From NCBI RefSeq assembly GCF_900141875.1, contig NZ_FQZE01000019.1, positions 1 to 64,000 of the forward strand: 64,000 bases of DNA, in the 5' to 3' direction. The notes below the pieces were generated by a model. It searched no databases and was not told the DNA's origin. It saw only the letters and a list, made by a program, of their open reading frames with translations. Shown piece after piece: positions 16,637 to 24,829 of the stretch. Position numbers and translations under genes: made by a program. Every line of letters starts with the position of its first letter. Position 1 is the stretch's first letter. Origin of the DNA: Tangfeifania diversioriginum (GTDB taxonomy: Bacteria; Bacteroidota; Bacteroidia; Bacteroidales; Prolixibacteraceae).

Positions 16637-18079
16637 TTAAACGGGTTCCAGTGTTTTGTCTGTTTCTAAGAATTCATTGTCCATCAATTCTCTCGGATCA
16701 GTAACTTTCCCGGTTATTGCTGCGGCCGCTGCTGTAAGCGGGCTGGCCAACAACGTTCTTGCCCCGGGCCCCTGTCGGCCTTCAAAGTTTCTGTTAGTAG
16801 TTGAAACGGCGTATTTTCCTTCCGGTATTTTATCGTCGTTCATGGCAAGGCAGGCCGAGCAACCGGGCTGGCGGAGTTTGAATCCTGCTTCTTCCAAAAT
16901 TTCGAGCAGGCCTTCTTCTTTAATTTGTTGTTCAACATGCTTTGAACCCGGTACCAGCCAGGCATTCACATTCGGTGCTTTTTTCTTCCCTTTAACAAAA
17001 GCGGTAAAAGCTCTGAAATCTTCAATCCTTCCGTTGGTGCAACTGCCTAAAAATACGTAGTCTATTGTTTTGCCAAGCATTTTGTCACCAGGCGAAAATT
17101 CCATGTATTTCAATGCTTTCTCCAGCGTTTTTTTATCGCTTTCCCCCATACCATTGTAAATGGGAATATTTTTGGTGATGCCGATTCCCATTCCCGGATT
17201 TGTTCCATATGTAATCATAGGTTCAATGTCAGCGGCATCGTACGAATATTCAGTATCGAACACGGCATCTTCGTCTGATTTTAAATTTTTCCATTTTTCA
17301 ACAGCCTGCTCCCAGTCCTTTCCTTTTGGAACAAATTCACGTCCTTTCATGTAGTTGAATGTGGTTTCGTCGGGTGCAATCATTCCACCGCGGGCACCAC
17401 TTTCAATACTGAGGTTGCAAAGGGTCATGCGGCCTTCCATACTCAGGCTTTTAATTGCTGACCCGGCGTATTCAATAAAATGGCCGGTTCCCCCGCTGGT
17501 TGAAATTTTCGAAATGATAAACAGCGCAATGTCTTTTGCCGTAACCCCTTGTTTGAGTTCGCCGTTTATGGTAATCCGCATTTTTTTGGGTTTGGGCTGC
17601 ATGATGCTCTGGCTGGCCAAAACCATTTCCACTTCGCTGGTGCCAATTCCAAAAGCAATGGCCCCAAAAGCCCCGTGGGTTGATGTGTGGCTGTCGCCGC
17701 AAACAATTGTCATTCCCGGCTGGGTGAGTCCTTTTTCCGGCCCGATAATGTGCACAATGCCATGTCCTTCGCTTTGAAGATCGTGATATTTGATGCCATG
17801 CTCGGCACAATTTCTCTTCAACATTTCTACCTGATTGCGCGATAATTCGTCAACAATGGAAAGGTGCTGATTTTCGGTAGGAACGTTGTGGTCGGGAGTG
17901 GCAGTGGTTTGCTCTGGTCGAAATACTTTCAGGCCGCGGTTTTTCAGGCCTAAAAATGCAACTGGACTGGTTACTTCGTGAATTAAATGCCGGTCGATGT
18001 ACAACACATTGGGGCCGCCTTCAACTTTTTTCACTACGTGGCTGTCCCAAATTTTATCGAATAATGTTTTTGCTTCCAT
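16637..18079 (-). CDS. leuC: 3-Isopropylmalate dehydratase large subunit
   Basis: A 480-residue aconitase-family protein with a [4Fe-4S] cluster. Typical phrases are [48 protein letters not shown], and the cluster Cys motifs [11 protein letters not shown] and [11 protein letters not shown]. It is slightly longer than common LeuC (about 466) because of a short C-terminal tail after GKVTDPREL. It lies 22 nt after leuA. With LeuD it catalyses the second step of leucine synthesis and probably the citramalate branch. Confidence 0.95.
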   Translation of the reverse strand: MEAKTLFDKIWDSHVVKKVEGGPNVLYIDRHLIHEVTSPVAFLGLKNRGLKVFRPEQTTATPDHNVPTENQHLSIVDELSRNQVEMLKRNCAEHGIKYHDLQSEGHGIVHIIGPEKGLTQPGMTIVCGDSHTSTHGAFGAIAFGIGTSEVEMVLASQSIMQPKPKKMRITINGELKQGVTAKDIALFIISKISTSGGTGHFIEYAGSAIKSLSMEGRMTLCNLSIESGARGGMIAPDETTFNYMKGREFVPKGKDWEQAVEKWKNLKSDEDAVFDTEYSYDAADIEPMITYGTNPGMGIGITKNIPIYNGMGESDKKTLEKALKYMEFSPGDKMLGKTIDYVFLGSCTNGRIEDFRAFTAFVKGKKKAPNVNAWLVPGSKHVEQQIKEEGLLEILEEAGFKLRQPGCSACLAMNDDKIPEGKYAVSTTNRNFEGRQGPGARTLLASPLTAAAAAITGKVTDPRELMDNEFLETDKTLEPV

Positions 18080-18101
18080 TTTTTTATTGAATTTTTTTTG
18101 A

Positions 18102-19607
18102 TTAAACCTGAACCGGTAATTTATTCACTGCATCGAGGTAGGCCTCAACTGATGCCGTTACAATATCGGTATGCGCGCCAAAGCCATGGAAAATGGAGTC
18201 GTTGTACTCAATTTGCATGTGTACTTTTCCAATATCATCGCTGCCGCGTGTAATGGCCTGCACAAGGAATTCTTCAATAGTAACCTGGCGGTGAATAATT
18301 TGTTTAACCGCTTTAATTGCTGCATCCACCGGGCCGTTTCCGGAAGAAGTTGCATCAAATTTCTCTCCTGCAATATCGAGCCGAACGATGGCAACAGGTT
18401 CAAGTTTTTTTCCTGTGAGTACCTGAAGGAAGTCGAGTTTTATACGGCGCTCCTGTTGTGTGGCATCGCCAACCAGCAGGGCAATATCGTCATCGCGAAT
18501 ATCTTTTTTATTGTCGGCCAGCTTCAGGAATTTCTCATAAACTTCATCCAGTTTTTCTTTGCTTAGTTCAAAACCCATCAGTTCGAGCCTGTGTTTCAGT
18601 GCCGCACGGCCGCTGCGAGCTGTAAGCAGGATTGCCGATTCGTTGATTCCCACTTCTGTAGGATCCATAATTTCGTAGTTTTCGCGGTTTTTCAGCACGC
18701 CATCCTGATGAATTCCGGAGGAGTGCGCAAAAGCATTTCTGCCAACAATTGCTTTGTTGGGCTGAACCGGCATATTCATTAAGGTGGAAACCAAACGGCT
18801 GGTCTGATAGATATTTTTTGTGTTCACGCCGGTTTCAATCCCGAGAACCTGATATCGACTTTTCATTATCATGACCACTTCTTCGAGCGATGTATTTCCG
18901 GCACGTTCACCAATTCCGTTAATGGTAACTTCGGCCTGGCGGGCGCCGTTCATAATTCCGGCCACTGTGTTGGCAGTTGCCATTCCGAGGTCGTTATGGC
19001 AATGGGTGGAAATCACTGCTTTGTGAATGCCGTTTACATTTTCCATCAGGAATTTAATTTTTTCGCCAAATTCGGTTGGAAGGCAATAACCTGTTGTGTC
19101 AGGGATATTTACTGTTGTAGCACCTGCTTTAATTACTGCTTCAACCACTTTGGCCAGGAATTCATTATCGGTACGGCCGGCATCTTCGGCATAAAATTCC
19201 ACATCTTCTACATATTGTTTTGCATATTTTACTGCTTCAACAGCCCGTTCCATAATAACTTCAGGTGTGGAGTTGAGTTTATGGTGGATGTGATAATACG
19301 AAGTGCCAATGCCCGTGTGAATTCGTCCCTTTTTTGCATATTTTAGCGATTCGGCAGCCACGTCAATATCTTTTTTCACTGCGCGGGTAAGGGCACAAAT
19401 GGTGGGCCATGTAACCGCTTTTGATATTTCTACCACCGACTCAAAATCGCCGGGGCTCGACACCGGAAATCCGGCTTCGATAATGTCAACTCCCAAATCC
19501 TGCAAGGCTTTGGCAACTTCAATTTTTTCAACCGTGTTTAACTGGCACCCCGGGACCTGCTCGCCGTCGCGCAGGGTGGTGTCAAAAATGAACAGTCTGT
19601 CACTCAT
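18102..19607 (-). CDS. leuA: 2-Isopropylmalate synthase
   Basis: A 501-residue enzyme condensing 2-oxoisovalerate with acetyl-CoA. The DRE motif [11 protein letters not shown] opens the barrel; [17 protein letters not shown] holds metal-binding His residues; [10 protein letters not shown] and [10 protein letters not shown] follow, then the C-terminal regulatory domain (about 380-495) that mediates leucine feedback in this family. It is the first structural gene after the attenuator, with 84 nt between the terminator arm and its ATG. Confidence 0.95.
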   Translation of the reverse strand: MSDRLFIFDTTLRDGEQVPGCQLNTVEKIEVAKALQDLGVDIIEAGFPVSSPGDFESVVEISKAVTWPTICALTRAVKKDIDVAAESLKYAKKGRIHTGIGTSYYHIHHKLNSTPEVIMERAVEAVKYAKQYVEDVEFYAEDAGRTDNEFLAKVVEAVIKAGATTVNIPDTTGYCLPTEFGEKIKFLMENVNGIHKAVISTHCHNDLGMATANTVAGIMNGARQAEVTINGIGERAGNTSLEEVVMIMKSRYQVLGIETGVNTKNIYQTSRLVSTLMNMPVQPNKAIVGRNAFAHSSGIHQDGVLKNRENYEIMDPTEVGINESAILLTARSGRAALKHRLELMGFELSKEKLDEVYEKFLKLADNKKDIRDDDIALLVGDATQQERRIKLDFLQVLTGKKLEPVAIVRLDIAGEKFDATSSGNGPVDAAIKAVKQIIHRQVTIEEFLVQAITRGSDDIGKVHMQIEYNDSIFHGFGAHTDIVTASVEAYLDAVNKLPVQV

Positions 19608-19691
19608 ATTTATTTGTTTTTCAGTTATTACTAATCAACTTTTTGCTTCAAATCAACTTACCGTACAATTATTATTTTGCATTTAATAAAA

Positions 19692-19720
19692 AAGCCATCC
19701 TCTTTTTATGAGAATGGCTT
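19692..19720 (-). terminator. Attenuator terminator in the leu leader
   Basis: An 11-bp stem on the minus strand, AAGCCATTCTC (19720-19710) with GAGGATGGCTT (19702-19692), containing one T-G wobble and a 7-nt A-rich loop, then six Ts and TTAAAT. It ends 84 nt before leuA, i.e. it is upstream of the operon's structural genes, as expected of an attenuator. Confidence 0.85.
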
Positions 19721-19761
19721 ATTCCGTTTCTTGCTTTATAGTAAACAACACACCATTCTCA
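19709..19761 (-). promoter_or_regulatory. Antiterminator pairing in the leu leader
   Basis: TGAGAATGG (19761-19753) is perfectly complementary over 9 bp to CCATTCTCA (19717-19709), extendable with a wobble to 11 bp. The second arm overlaps the 5' arm of the terminator, so the two structures exclude each other. The first arm begins with the TGA stop codon of the leader peptide. A ribosome finishing the peptide would cover this arm and let the terminator form; one stalled at Ile/Leu codons would leave it free. Confidence 0.8.
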
Positions 19762-19827
19762 CATCCTGAATAGAAGGATAATGCCAATAATTAGGCTGAG
19801 AATTGATATGCTATTAAGTAAAATCAT
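19759..19827 (-). CDS. Leader peptide of the leu operon (Ile/Leu-rich, attenuation)
   Basis: A 22-codon open frame from ATG at 19827 to TGA at 19759. Composition: seven Ile and six Leu among 22 residues, no Val, with runs such as ILSLIIGIILL. Such a peptide senses charged tRNA-Leu and tRNA-Ile; starvation stalls the ribosome and favours antitermination. Position, composition and the flanking competing hairpins agree, so this is called a regulatory peptide and not a functional protein. It is too short for most gene callers. Confidence 0.85.
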   Translation of the reverse strand: MILLNSISILSLIIGIILLFRM

Positions 19828-19939
19828 TCGTTTGCTTTCGATTTGCTGCAAATATTACAATATTTTTTTAAAATGAAAACAAAACAGGTGTTTTTTATGA
19901 TGAAAATTAATAAAAAGACTGTTTTGTATGTAATTTCAG

Positions 19940-19947
19940 CAAAATTA
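19940..19947 (-). promoter_or_regulatory. Candidate -7 box for the leu operon
   Basis: The minus strand reads TAATTTTG, an exact TAnnTTTG match, about 113 nt upstream of the leader-peptide ATG. No -33 TTG is seen at 19-21 nt. A second, imperfect candidate (AATATTTG) lies closer to the leader ATG, about 25 nt upstream, so the start of transcription is uncertain. Confidence 0.35.
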
Positions 19948-20002
19948 ATTTGAAACATTTCAGGGATGAAAGGATTGCGAAGGAGAAAAAATGAATGTGA
20001 AT

Positions 20003-21595
20003 TTAATCTTCGTTTTCTTGCAATACTGCTTCGTTTGGCAAGGCAGGGGTGGCTTTGGGTTGAAAAACATCATTTTTGGTGAGGGGCCTGAGATGAACTT
20101 TCCAGTCGAAACCACTAAGTCTTTTTTCCTCTTCGGTTAATTCGAAAAGAGGTTTAAGCTGACCTTCGGGGGCAGTTAAAAATTTAATTTTGAAAACGCG
20201 GCCTTCTTTAAAGCGAATAGAGATTTTACTGCTTTCAGCCCGGTTCAGTCCGATAATTGTGCTGTCTTCGCGGGCGTAGTAGAGGGTTTGCCCGTTTCCG
20301 TTTACATCAATTTTCGACAGTTCATTATCGACCACATACCCCACCATTTCTTTTCCTTTAATTTGGTCGAACCGGCCGGAGTCGAGTTTTGAGATAATGA
20401 AACTGTTATTTTGGAGGTGCATTTCGTCGGGGGCATCCGTTTTTTGTTTCATGTTGATATAGTCGGCGCTCAACTGATGAATATCGGACCAAACCACAGG
20501 ATTGGTATGCAGCTGAACCACAGAATCATTGGTGAAATAGACCAGCGAATCGCAAACCCCCTGTAAATCGGAGCGGTAAAAGCGGGCATTGTAATATGCT
20601 TTCACAATATTTTCATCCGGAATTGTATCGGGGATGGTCCGGAGAGTATCGGCGTGGAGGTACAGCGTATCGTTATCGGAATACATCATGAAAAGAGCCG
20701 AATCGGTTACGGTTGCAATTTCCTTTTGTTCGTTGTAGTTCACTGTATTTCCGGTAACAATGCTACTGTTTTCCATGTCGTGAATCCTTACATTTCCAAG
20801 CGCTCGTCCGTTTCCATCTGTTTCGTTGTACTTAATGTAATTGGCACTTAATTCTTGCGAATCGTTAAAAACCCGCGGATTTCTCAGTAGCTCTGCTTCT
20901 CCTGTTTTTGAATCGTACCATCCGTCTTCAGCATAAAGTGTGTTGGATGAATCGCGAATTATTGTAGGCCCTGTAATAAAAATCCGGCCTGTTTCTGTAT
21001 TGTAAATCAATGTGTCGCCCGAAAGTGTATAATCATCGCTGTAAGCTTCCACATCGTTGTAAAAGTGTATCAGATCTTCATTAATAAAATATCTGCCAAT
21101 TAGGCTTGTCAACACATTTGTGCTGTCCACAATTTTCCCGTAATCGTCGTAATAACCGGTGTTTGTATCGAGGTTGTAATCGAGTGTATCGGAGTAAAGG
21201 GTGGTCGATTTATTTTTCAGAATAACATCACCGATGGCCTGCGCAAAACTAATATCCCCGTTGTAAAAAATTTTATTGGCATAAAGATCGAGTGTATCGT
21301 TTTGGTTGATATGCACATTTCCAAAAGCATCAACCCGGTTGGTGCCAGTATAGGTGTAGGCGCTGTCAGCCCACATAAGGACGTTCTTGTGCCTAATGCG
21401 CAACGGGCTTCCAATAAGCCGCTGTGCATTAGGGGCAATTGTTTCATCAGCTTCAAGAAGATCGGCTTCTTCAATTTCAATTTTCTTTTTTTCCTGTGCG
21501 GAAGAAAATAAAGATGCAATTACCAAAGCAAGAAGTATTGCAGCTTTTGCATTCAGTAATAATTTTGAAATAATATGAAACAGCCGTTTTGGCAT
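20003..21595 (-). CDS. OstA/LptA-like periplasmic protein
   Basis: A 530-residue secreted protein: hydrophobic signal peptide at about 12-33 (AKAAILLALVIASLFSSAQ), then repeated beta-rich OstA/LptA-type units (for example NVHINQNDTLDLYANKIFYNGD) to about residue 460 and a short C-terminal part. The family carries lipopolysaccharide or protects against solvents at the outer membrane; in Bacteroidota such long OstA-like proteins are the usual LptA-related candidates. The ATG follows the MoxR stop immediately (TAAATG). The role in LPS export is inferred from the family. Confidence 0.75.
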   Translation of the reverse strand: MPKRLFHIISKLLLNAKAAILLALVIASLFSSAQEKKKIEIEEADLLEADETIAPNAQRLIGSPLRIRHKNVLMWADSAYTYTGTNRVDAFGNVHINQNDTLDLYANKIFYNGDISFAQAIGDVILKNKSTTLYSDTLDYNLDTNTGYYDDYGKIVDSTNVLTSLIGRYFINEDLIHFYNDVEAYSDDYTLSGDTLIYNTETGRIFITGPTIIRDSSNTLYAEDGWYDSKTGEAELLRNPRVFNDSQELSANYIKYNETDGNGRALGNVRIHDMENSSIVTGNTVNYNEQKEIATVTDSALFMMYSDNDTLYLHADTLRTIPDTIPDENIVKAYYNARFYRSDLQGVCDSLVYFTNDSVVQLHTNPVVWSDIHQLSADYINMKQKTDAPDEMHLQNNSFIISKLDSGRFDQIKGKEMVGYVVDNELSKIDVNGNGQTLYYAREDSTIIGLNRAESSKISIRFKEGRVFKIKFLTAPEGQLKPLFELTEEEKRLSGFDWKVHLRPLTKNDVFQPKATPALPNEAVLQENED

Positions 21596-22558
21596 TTACA
21601 CTAACTTCTCAATAATTTGTTCCACCGAAATGTTTTCGGCTTCGGCCTTGTAGTTTTTAATTATCCGGTGGCGCAAAATTGAAGGGGCAACTGCCTGCAC
21701 ATCTTCAATGTCGGGTGAATATTTTCCCCGGAGGGCAGCATGGGTTTTGGCGCCCACCACCAGGTATTGCGAAGCCCTTGGGCCGGCACCCCATTTCAGG
21801 TACTGCTCCGAAACATCAGCTGCCATTCCGTTTCCCGGGCGGGTTTTGGCAGCCAGGGTAACGGCGTAGTTCAACACATTATCGTTTATCGGAATTTTCC
21901 GAATTAAATCCTGGTAATACAAGATTTCTTTGGCAGATATTACCGGTTTCAAGTCGAAAGTTAAATTGGAAGTGGTATTTTTTACGATGGTAATTTCATC
22001 GTCGTACTTCGGGTAATCGAGCCACACTGAAAACATGAACCGGTCGAGTTGTGCCTCAGGCAGGGGATAGGTTCCTTCCTGTTCGATTGGGTTTTGGGTG
22101 GCCAGTACAAAAAACGGGCTTTCCAGTTCAAAACGCTGGCCGGCTGCTGTAATGGCTCTTTCCTGCATGGCTTCGAGCAGTGCCGATTGGGTTTTGGGGG
22201 GTGTCCTGTTAATCTCGTCGGCTAAAATAATGTTGGCAAACAAAGGTCCCTTGATAAACTTAAACTGCCGTTCTTTATCCAGAATTTCGGTGCCGATGAT
22301 ATCGGAAGGCATTAAATCGGGCGTGAACTGGATACGGCTGTAGTTGAGCCCGAGAATTTTTGCAATGGTTGTTACCATGAGGGTTTTGGCCAGCCCGGGA
22401 ACTCCAATAAGCAGCACATGACCGCGGCTGAACAGTGAAACCATCACCTGTGTAATAATTTCATCCTGACCGTAAATAACCCGTGTAATTTCTTTTTTTA
22501 ATTCACTGAATTTATCGCGTAACCCATCGAGAGCTTCTACATCGTTTTTAAATTCCAT
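21596..22558 (-). CDS. MoxR family AAA+ ATPase
   Basis: A 320-residue AAA+ ATPase: Walker A in GVPGLAKTLM (about 57-66), Walker B LADEINRTPPKTQSALLEAM, sensor ATQNPIEQEGTYPLPEAQLDRF, and an arginine/lid region ending near 320. MoxR ATPases are chaperone-like factors that usually act with DUF58/von Willebrand proteins; none lies beside it here, where it is instead directly followed by the OstA-like gene. The target is unknown. The 47-nt gap to the SurA-like gene suggests shared transcription. Confidence 0.85.
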   Translation of the reverse strand: MEFKNDVEALDGLRDKFSELKKEITRVIYGQDEIITQVMVSLFSRGHVLLIGVPGLAKTLMVTTIAKILGLNYSRIQFTPDLMPSDIIGTEILDKERQFKFIKGPLFANIILADEINRTPPKTQSALLEAMQERAITAAGQRFELESPFFVLATQNPIEQEGTYPLPEAQLDRFMFSVWLDYPKYDDEITIVKNTTSNLTFDLKPVISAKEILYYQDLIRKIPINDNVLNYAVTLAAKTRPGNGMAADVSEQYLKWGAGPRASQYLVVGAKTHAALRGKYSPDIEDVQAVAPSILRHRIIKNYKAEAENISVEQIIEKLV

Positions 22559-22605
22559 CCGTTTGTTGTCCTTTTAATCCAATAATAAATTATTATTCCG
22601 CTATC

Positions 22606-23964
22606 CTACTTCATCCAATTGTTGAATTCGAAATTGCAGTTGGCATAAGTTTCATCGATGCGGATATAAGTATCAGCCTGTTTTTCAGTAATCCAGTTTT
22701 TTAAAACTTTTTCTTTTTTCTGTGCAAGAAACTGATTCGCCAGTTGTTGATAATCATCCTGCAGGTTGGCTTTATGCCCTTCTGTTTTGTCAACAAGTTT
22801 TACAATTTTGAAAACAGTTTGCCTGCTTTCCGGATCAATGGTTTCGAACGGATCAGAAATTTCGTTGATTTTTAAATTCGTGAGTATCTTACTTACATCG
22901 CCATCCAGTTCCTCTACAGTAAATTTTGATGACATGGTATTGGGATTAATTGCAATTCCTCCGTTGTTTCTGGTGTTTTTGTCAGAAGAAAACAGTCGTG
23001 CTGCCTCGCTAAAAGGAATTTCTTCTTTGCGAATCATATTGGCGAGGCTGTCGAGGCGGCTAAAAGCCTGCTCTTTCGCATCGTCCGATATTTTGGGTTT
23101 CATGAGAATATGCCGTGTGTTCACTTTTTCACCGCGCTTGTCGATGAGCTGGATAATGTGGTAGCCGAATTCACTTTCTACTACATTAGAAACCTGGTTG
23201 TCGCGGAGGTTAAATGCCGCTGCTGCATAATTGGGAGCAAGTTCTGCACGGCCCTGGTAGCCAATTTCTCCACCATCGTTTGCCGAAGGTCCTTCGGAAT
23301 ACATCACAGCCATTGCTGCAAAGCTCGAACCCTCTTCAATGCGTTGCTTAAGCTGGCGCAGCTCTGCTTTAACCCTGTTTTCTTCCTCCAGCGAGATTTC
23401 AGGCCGCATGGTAATTTGTGCGTACTCATACTGCGTGGGAATAACCGGTATTTCTTCTTCCGGCAGATTACGGTAGTAGGCTCGCACTTCTGAGGGAGTG
23501 GCTGTAACATCCTGCACAATTTTTTGCTGCATCTGCTGGCTCAGGATTTGGTTCCGGATTACTTCCTGCATCTCGGCCCGAATGGAGGCAAGCGGTTTTT
23601 TAAAGTAGTTCTCCACTGCCTGTTCAGAACCAAAATAGGCAAGGTAAGTCTGGATTTGAGCATCCATCTGTTGGTTAACCTGGTTCGGGGTTACCGTAAT
23701 CAAAGTATCCAGTTCGGCTTCGGCAACCAGCAGTTTATCTACCAGAAAATTTTCCAGTATTTCGCATTTCATGTCACCGTCAGATGTCATTCCCTGCGCC
23801 TGCTGGTCCATGTACATTTTTTCAATATCCGATTTCAGAATGATGTTGCCGCCCACAATCGCTACAATTTGATCGACTACTTTATCCTGTGCCGAAACAA
23901 TTCCGGTCATCAGAACCGCAAGTAGGAAAATACTCCCTGCTTTTATTATTTTTTTAGTTGTCAT
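22606..23964 (-). CDS. SurA-like periplasmic peptidyl-prolyl isomerase/chaperone
   Basis: From the preferred ATG at 23964 the protein is about 452 residues: signal peptide IIKAGSIFLLAVLMTGIVSAQ, an N-terminal SurA-type chaperone domain, a parvulin domain with GEIGYQGRAELAPNYAAAAF and SEFGYHIIQLIDKRG, and a second, degenerate parvulin-like region beginning NTRHILMKP. A longer frame from 24030 would run through the upstream lipoprotein gene; the 23964 start overlaps that gene by 11 nt and begins right at the signal peptide. It is expected to fold outer-membrane proteins. It is the third gene of a chaperone trio. Confidence 0.82.
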   Translation of the reverse strand: MTTKKIIKAGSIFLLAVLMTGIVSAQDKVVDQIVAIVGGNIILKSDIEKMYMDQQAQGMTSDGDMKCEILENFLVDKLLVAEAELDTLITVTPNQVNQQMDAQIQTYLAYFGSEQAVENYFKKPLASIRAEMQEVIRNQILSQQMQQKIVQDVTATPSEVRAYYRNLPEEEIPVIPTQYEYAQITMRPEISLEEENRVKAELRQLKQRIEEGSSFAAMAVMYSEGPSANDGGEIGYQGRAELAPNYAAAAFNLRDNQVSNVVESEFGYHIIQLIDKRGEKVNTRHILMKPKISDDAKEQAFSRLDSLANMIRKEEIPFSEAARLFSSDKNTRNNGGIAINPNTMSSKFTVEELDGDVSKILTNLKINEISDPFETIDPESRQTVFKIVKLVDKTEGHKANLQDDYQQLANQFLAQKKEKVLKNWITEKQADTYIRIDETYANCNFEFNNWMK

Positions 23965-24829
23965 CGCGTTCGCTTTTAAATATTTTAAATTTGTTGTTTT
24001 TAACTCCTTCGGAATATACATTGTTTTCAAGTTGCTTTAAAAAGTCGATTTTACGCCGGTTAATTATCAGGTTTTTTATGTTTTCTTTTACATACTCAAC
24101 GGGTGCCTGGTCGTTTTTGAGTTTGTAATCGTATATAGTAACAAGGTAATAATAATCGGAGTCGCTGCGTTCAATTGTTTGGTTTCGTTGCAAAAACTGC
24201 TCCGGGTTTTCAACGGGCTCGGGAATGCTTTTGGTTAACAGCTGAAAATCGACCCATTGATCGATGAAAATGTCGAATCCTTTGGCATATTGCAGGCAAT
24301 AATCACGCAATTCGATAATCCCTTCAGTGCTGTTGTTTTGGCTCATCTCTTTGAGCTGGTCGGGGTTGGCCAAATCGTTGGGGATTTTGATGTAAACAGC
24401 TTTAACAATATTATTATTGAGGACAAATTTTTCGGTATTTGCATCGTAATATTCCTGCACCTGCTGGTTGGTAACTGAGGTGTCCATCCGCTGGCTCATT
24501 ATTGCATTTTTGTATTTATATAACATGAGCGACTTCCGGTACTCTTCCAATTGTTCCGAAACATCTTTTTGAGCAGCTGTCAGGTTTTCCTCCGCTTTTT
24601 GGAGCAGCAGTTCACGCTTAACCCATTTGTTTATATAGTCATCAGCCATTAAAATACTGTCTTCGCGTTCAATTTCCGGAGGCACCACCGATGAAATTTC
24701 GGAGAGGTACAATTTATTGTCTCCCACTTCGGCAACAACTTTTTTCAGTTGCTCGTCACCAGGATTACACCCCACTGAGAGCAGGATGATAAAAACCGGG
24801 AAGCCATATTTCAACAGCATTTTAAACAT
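23954..24829 (-). CDS. Lipoprotein with SurA-like N-terminal features, no parvulin domain
   Basis: A 291-residue predicted lipoprotein: lipobox FIILLSVGC with Cys21. It has an acidic, helix-rich body with the pattern VGDNKLYLSEI, INKWVKRELLLQKAEENL and a long helical YYDANTEKFV stretch, reminiscent of SurA/PrsA chaperone segments. I see no parvulin catalytic motif, so isomerase activity is unlikely. It overlaps the upstream double-parvulin gene by 8 nt (ATGTTTAA) and the downstream SurA-like gene by 11 nt, suggesting the three proteins are made together and may act together in the periplasm. Confidence 0.65.
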   Translation of the reverse strand: MFKMLLKYGFPVFIILLSVGCNPGDEQLKKVVAEVGDNKLYLSEISSVVPPEIEREDSILMADDYINKWVKRELLLQKAEENLTAAQKDVSEQLEEYRKSLMLYKYKNAIMSQRMDTSVTNQQVQEYYDANTEKFVLNNNIVKAVYIKIPNDLANPDQLKEMSQNNSTEGIIELRDYCLQYAKGFDIFIDQWVDFQLLTKSIPEPVENPEQFLQRNQTIERSDSDYYYLVTIYDYKLKNDQAPVEYVKENIKNLIINRRKIDFLKQLENNVYSEGVKNNKFKIFKSERDDN

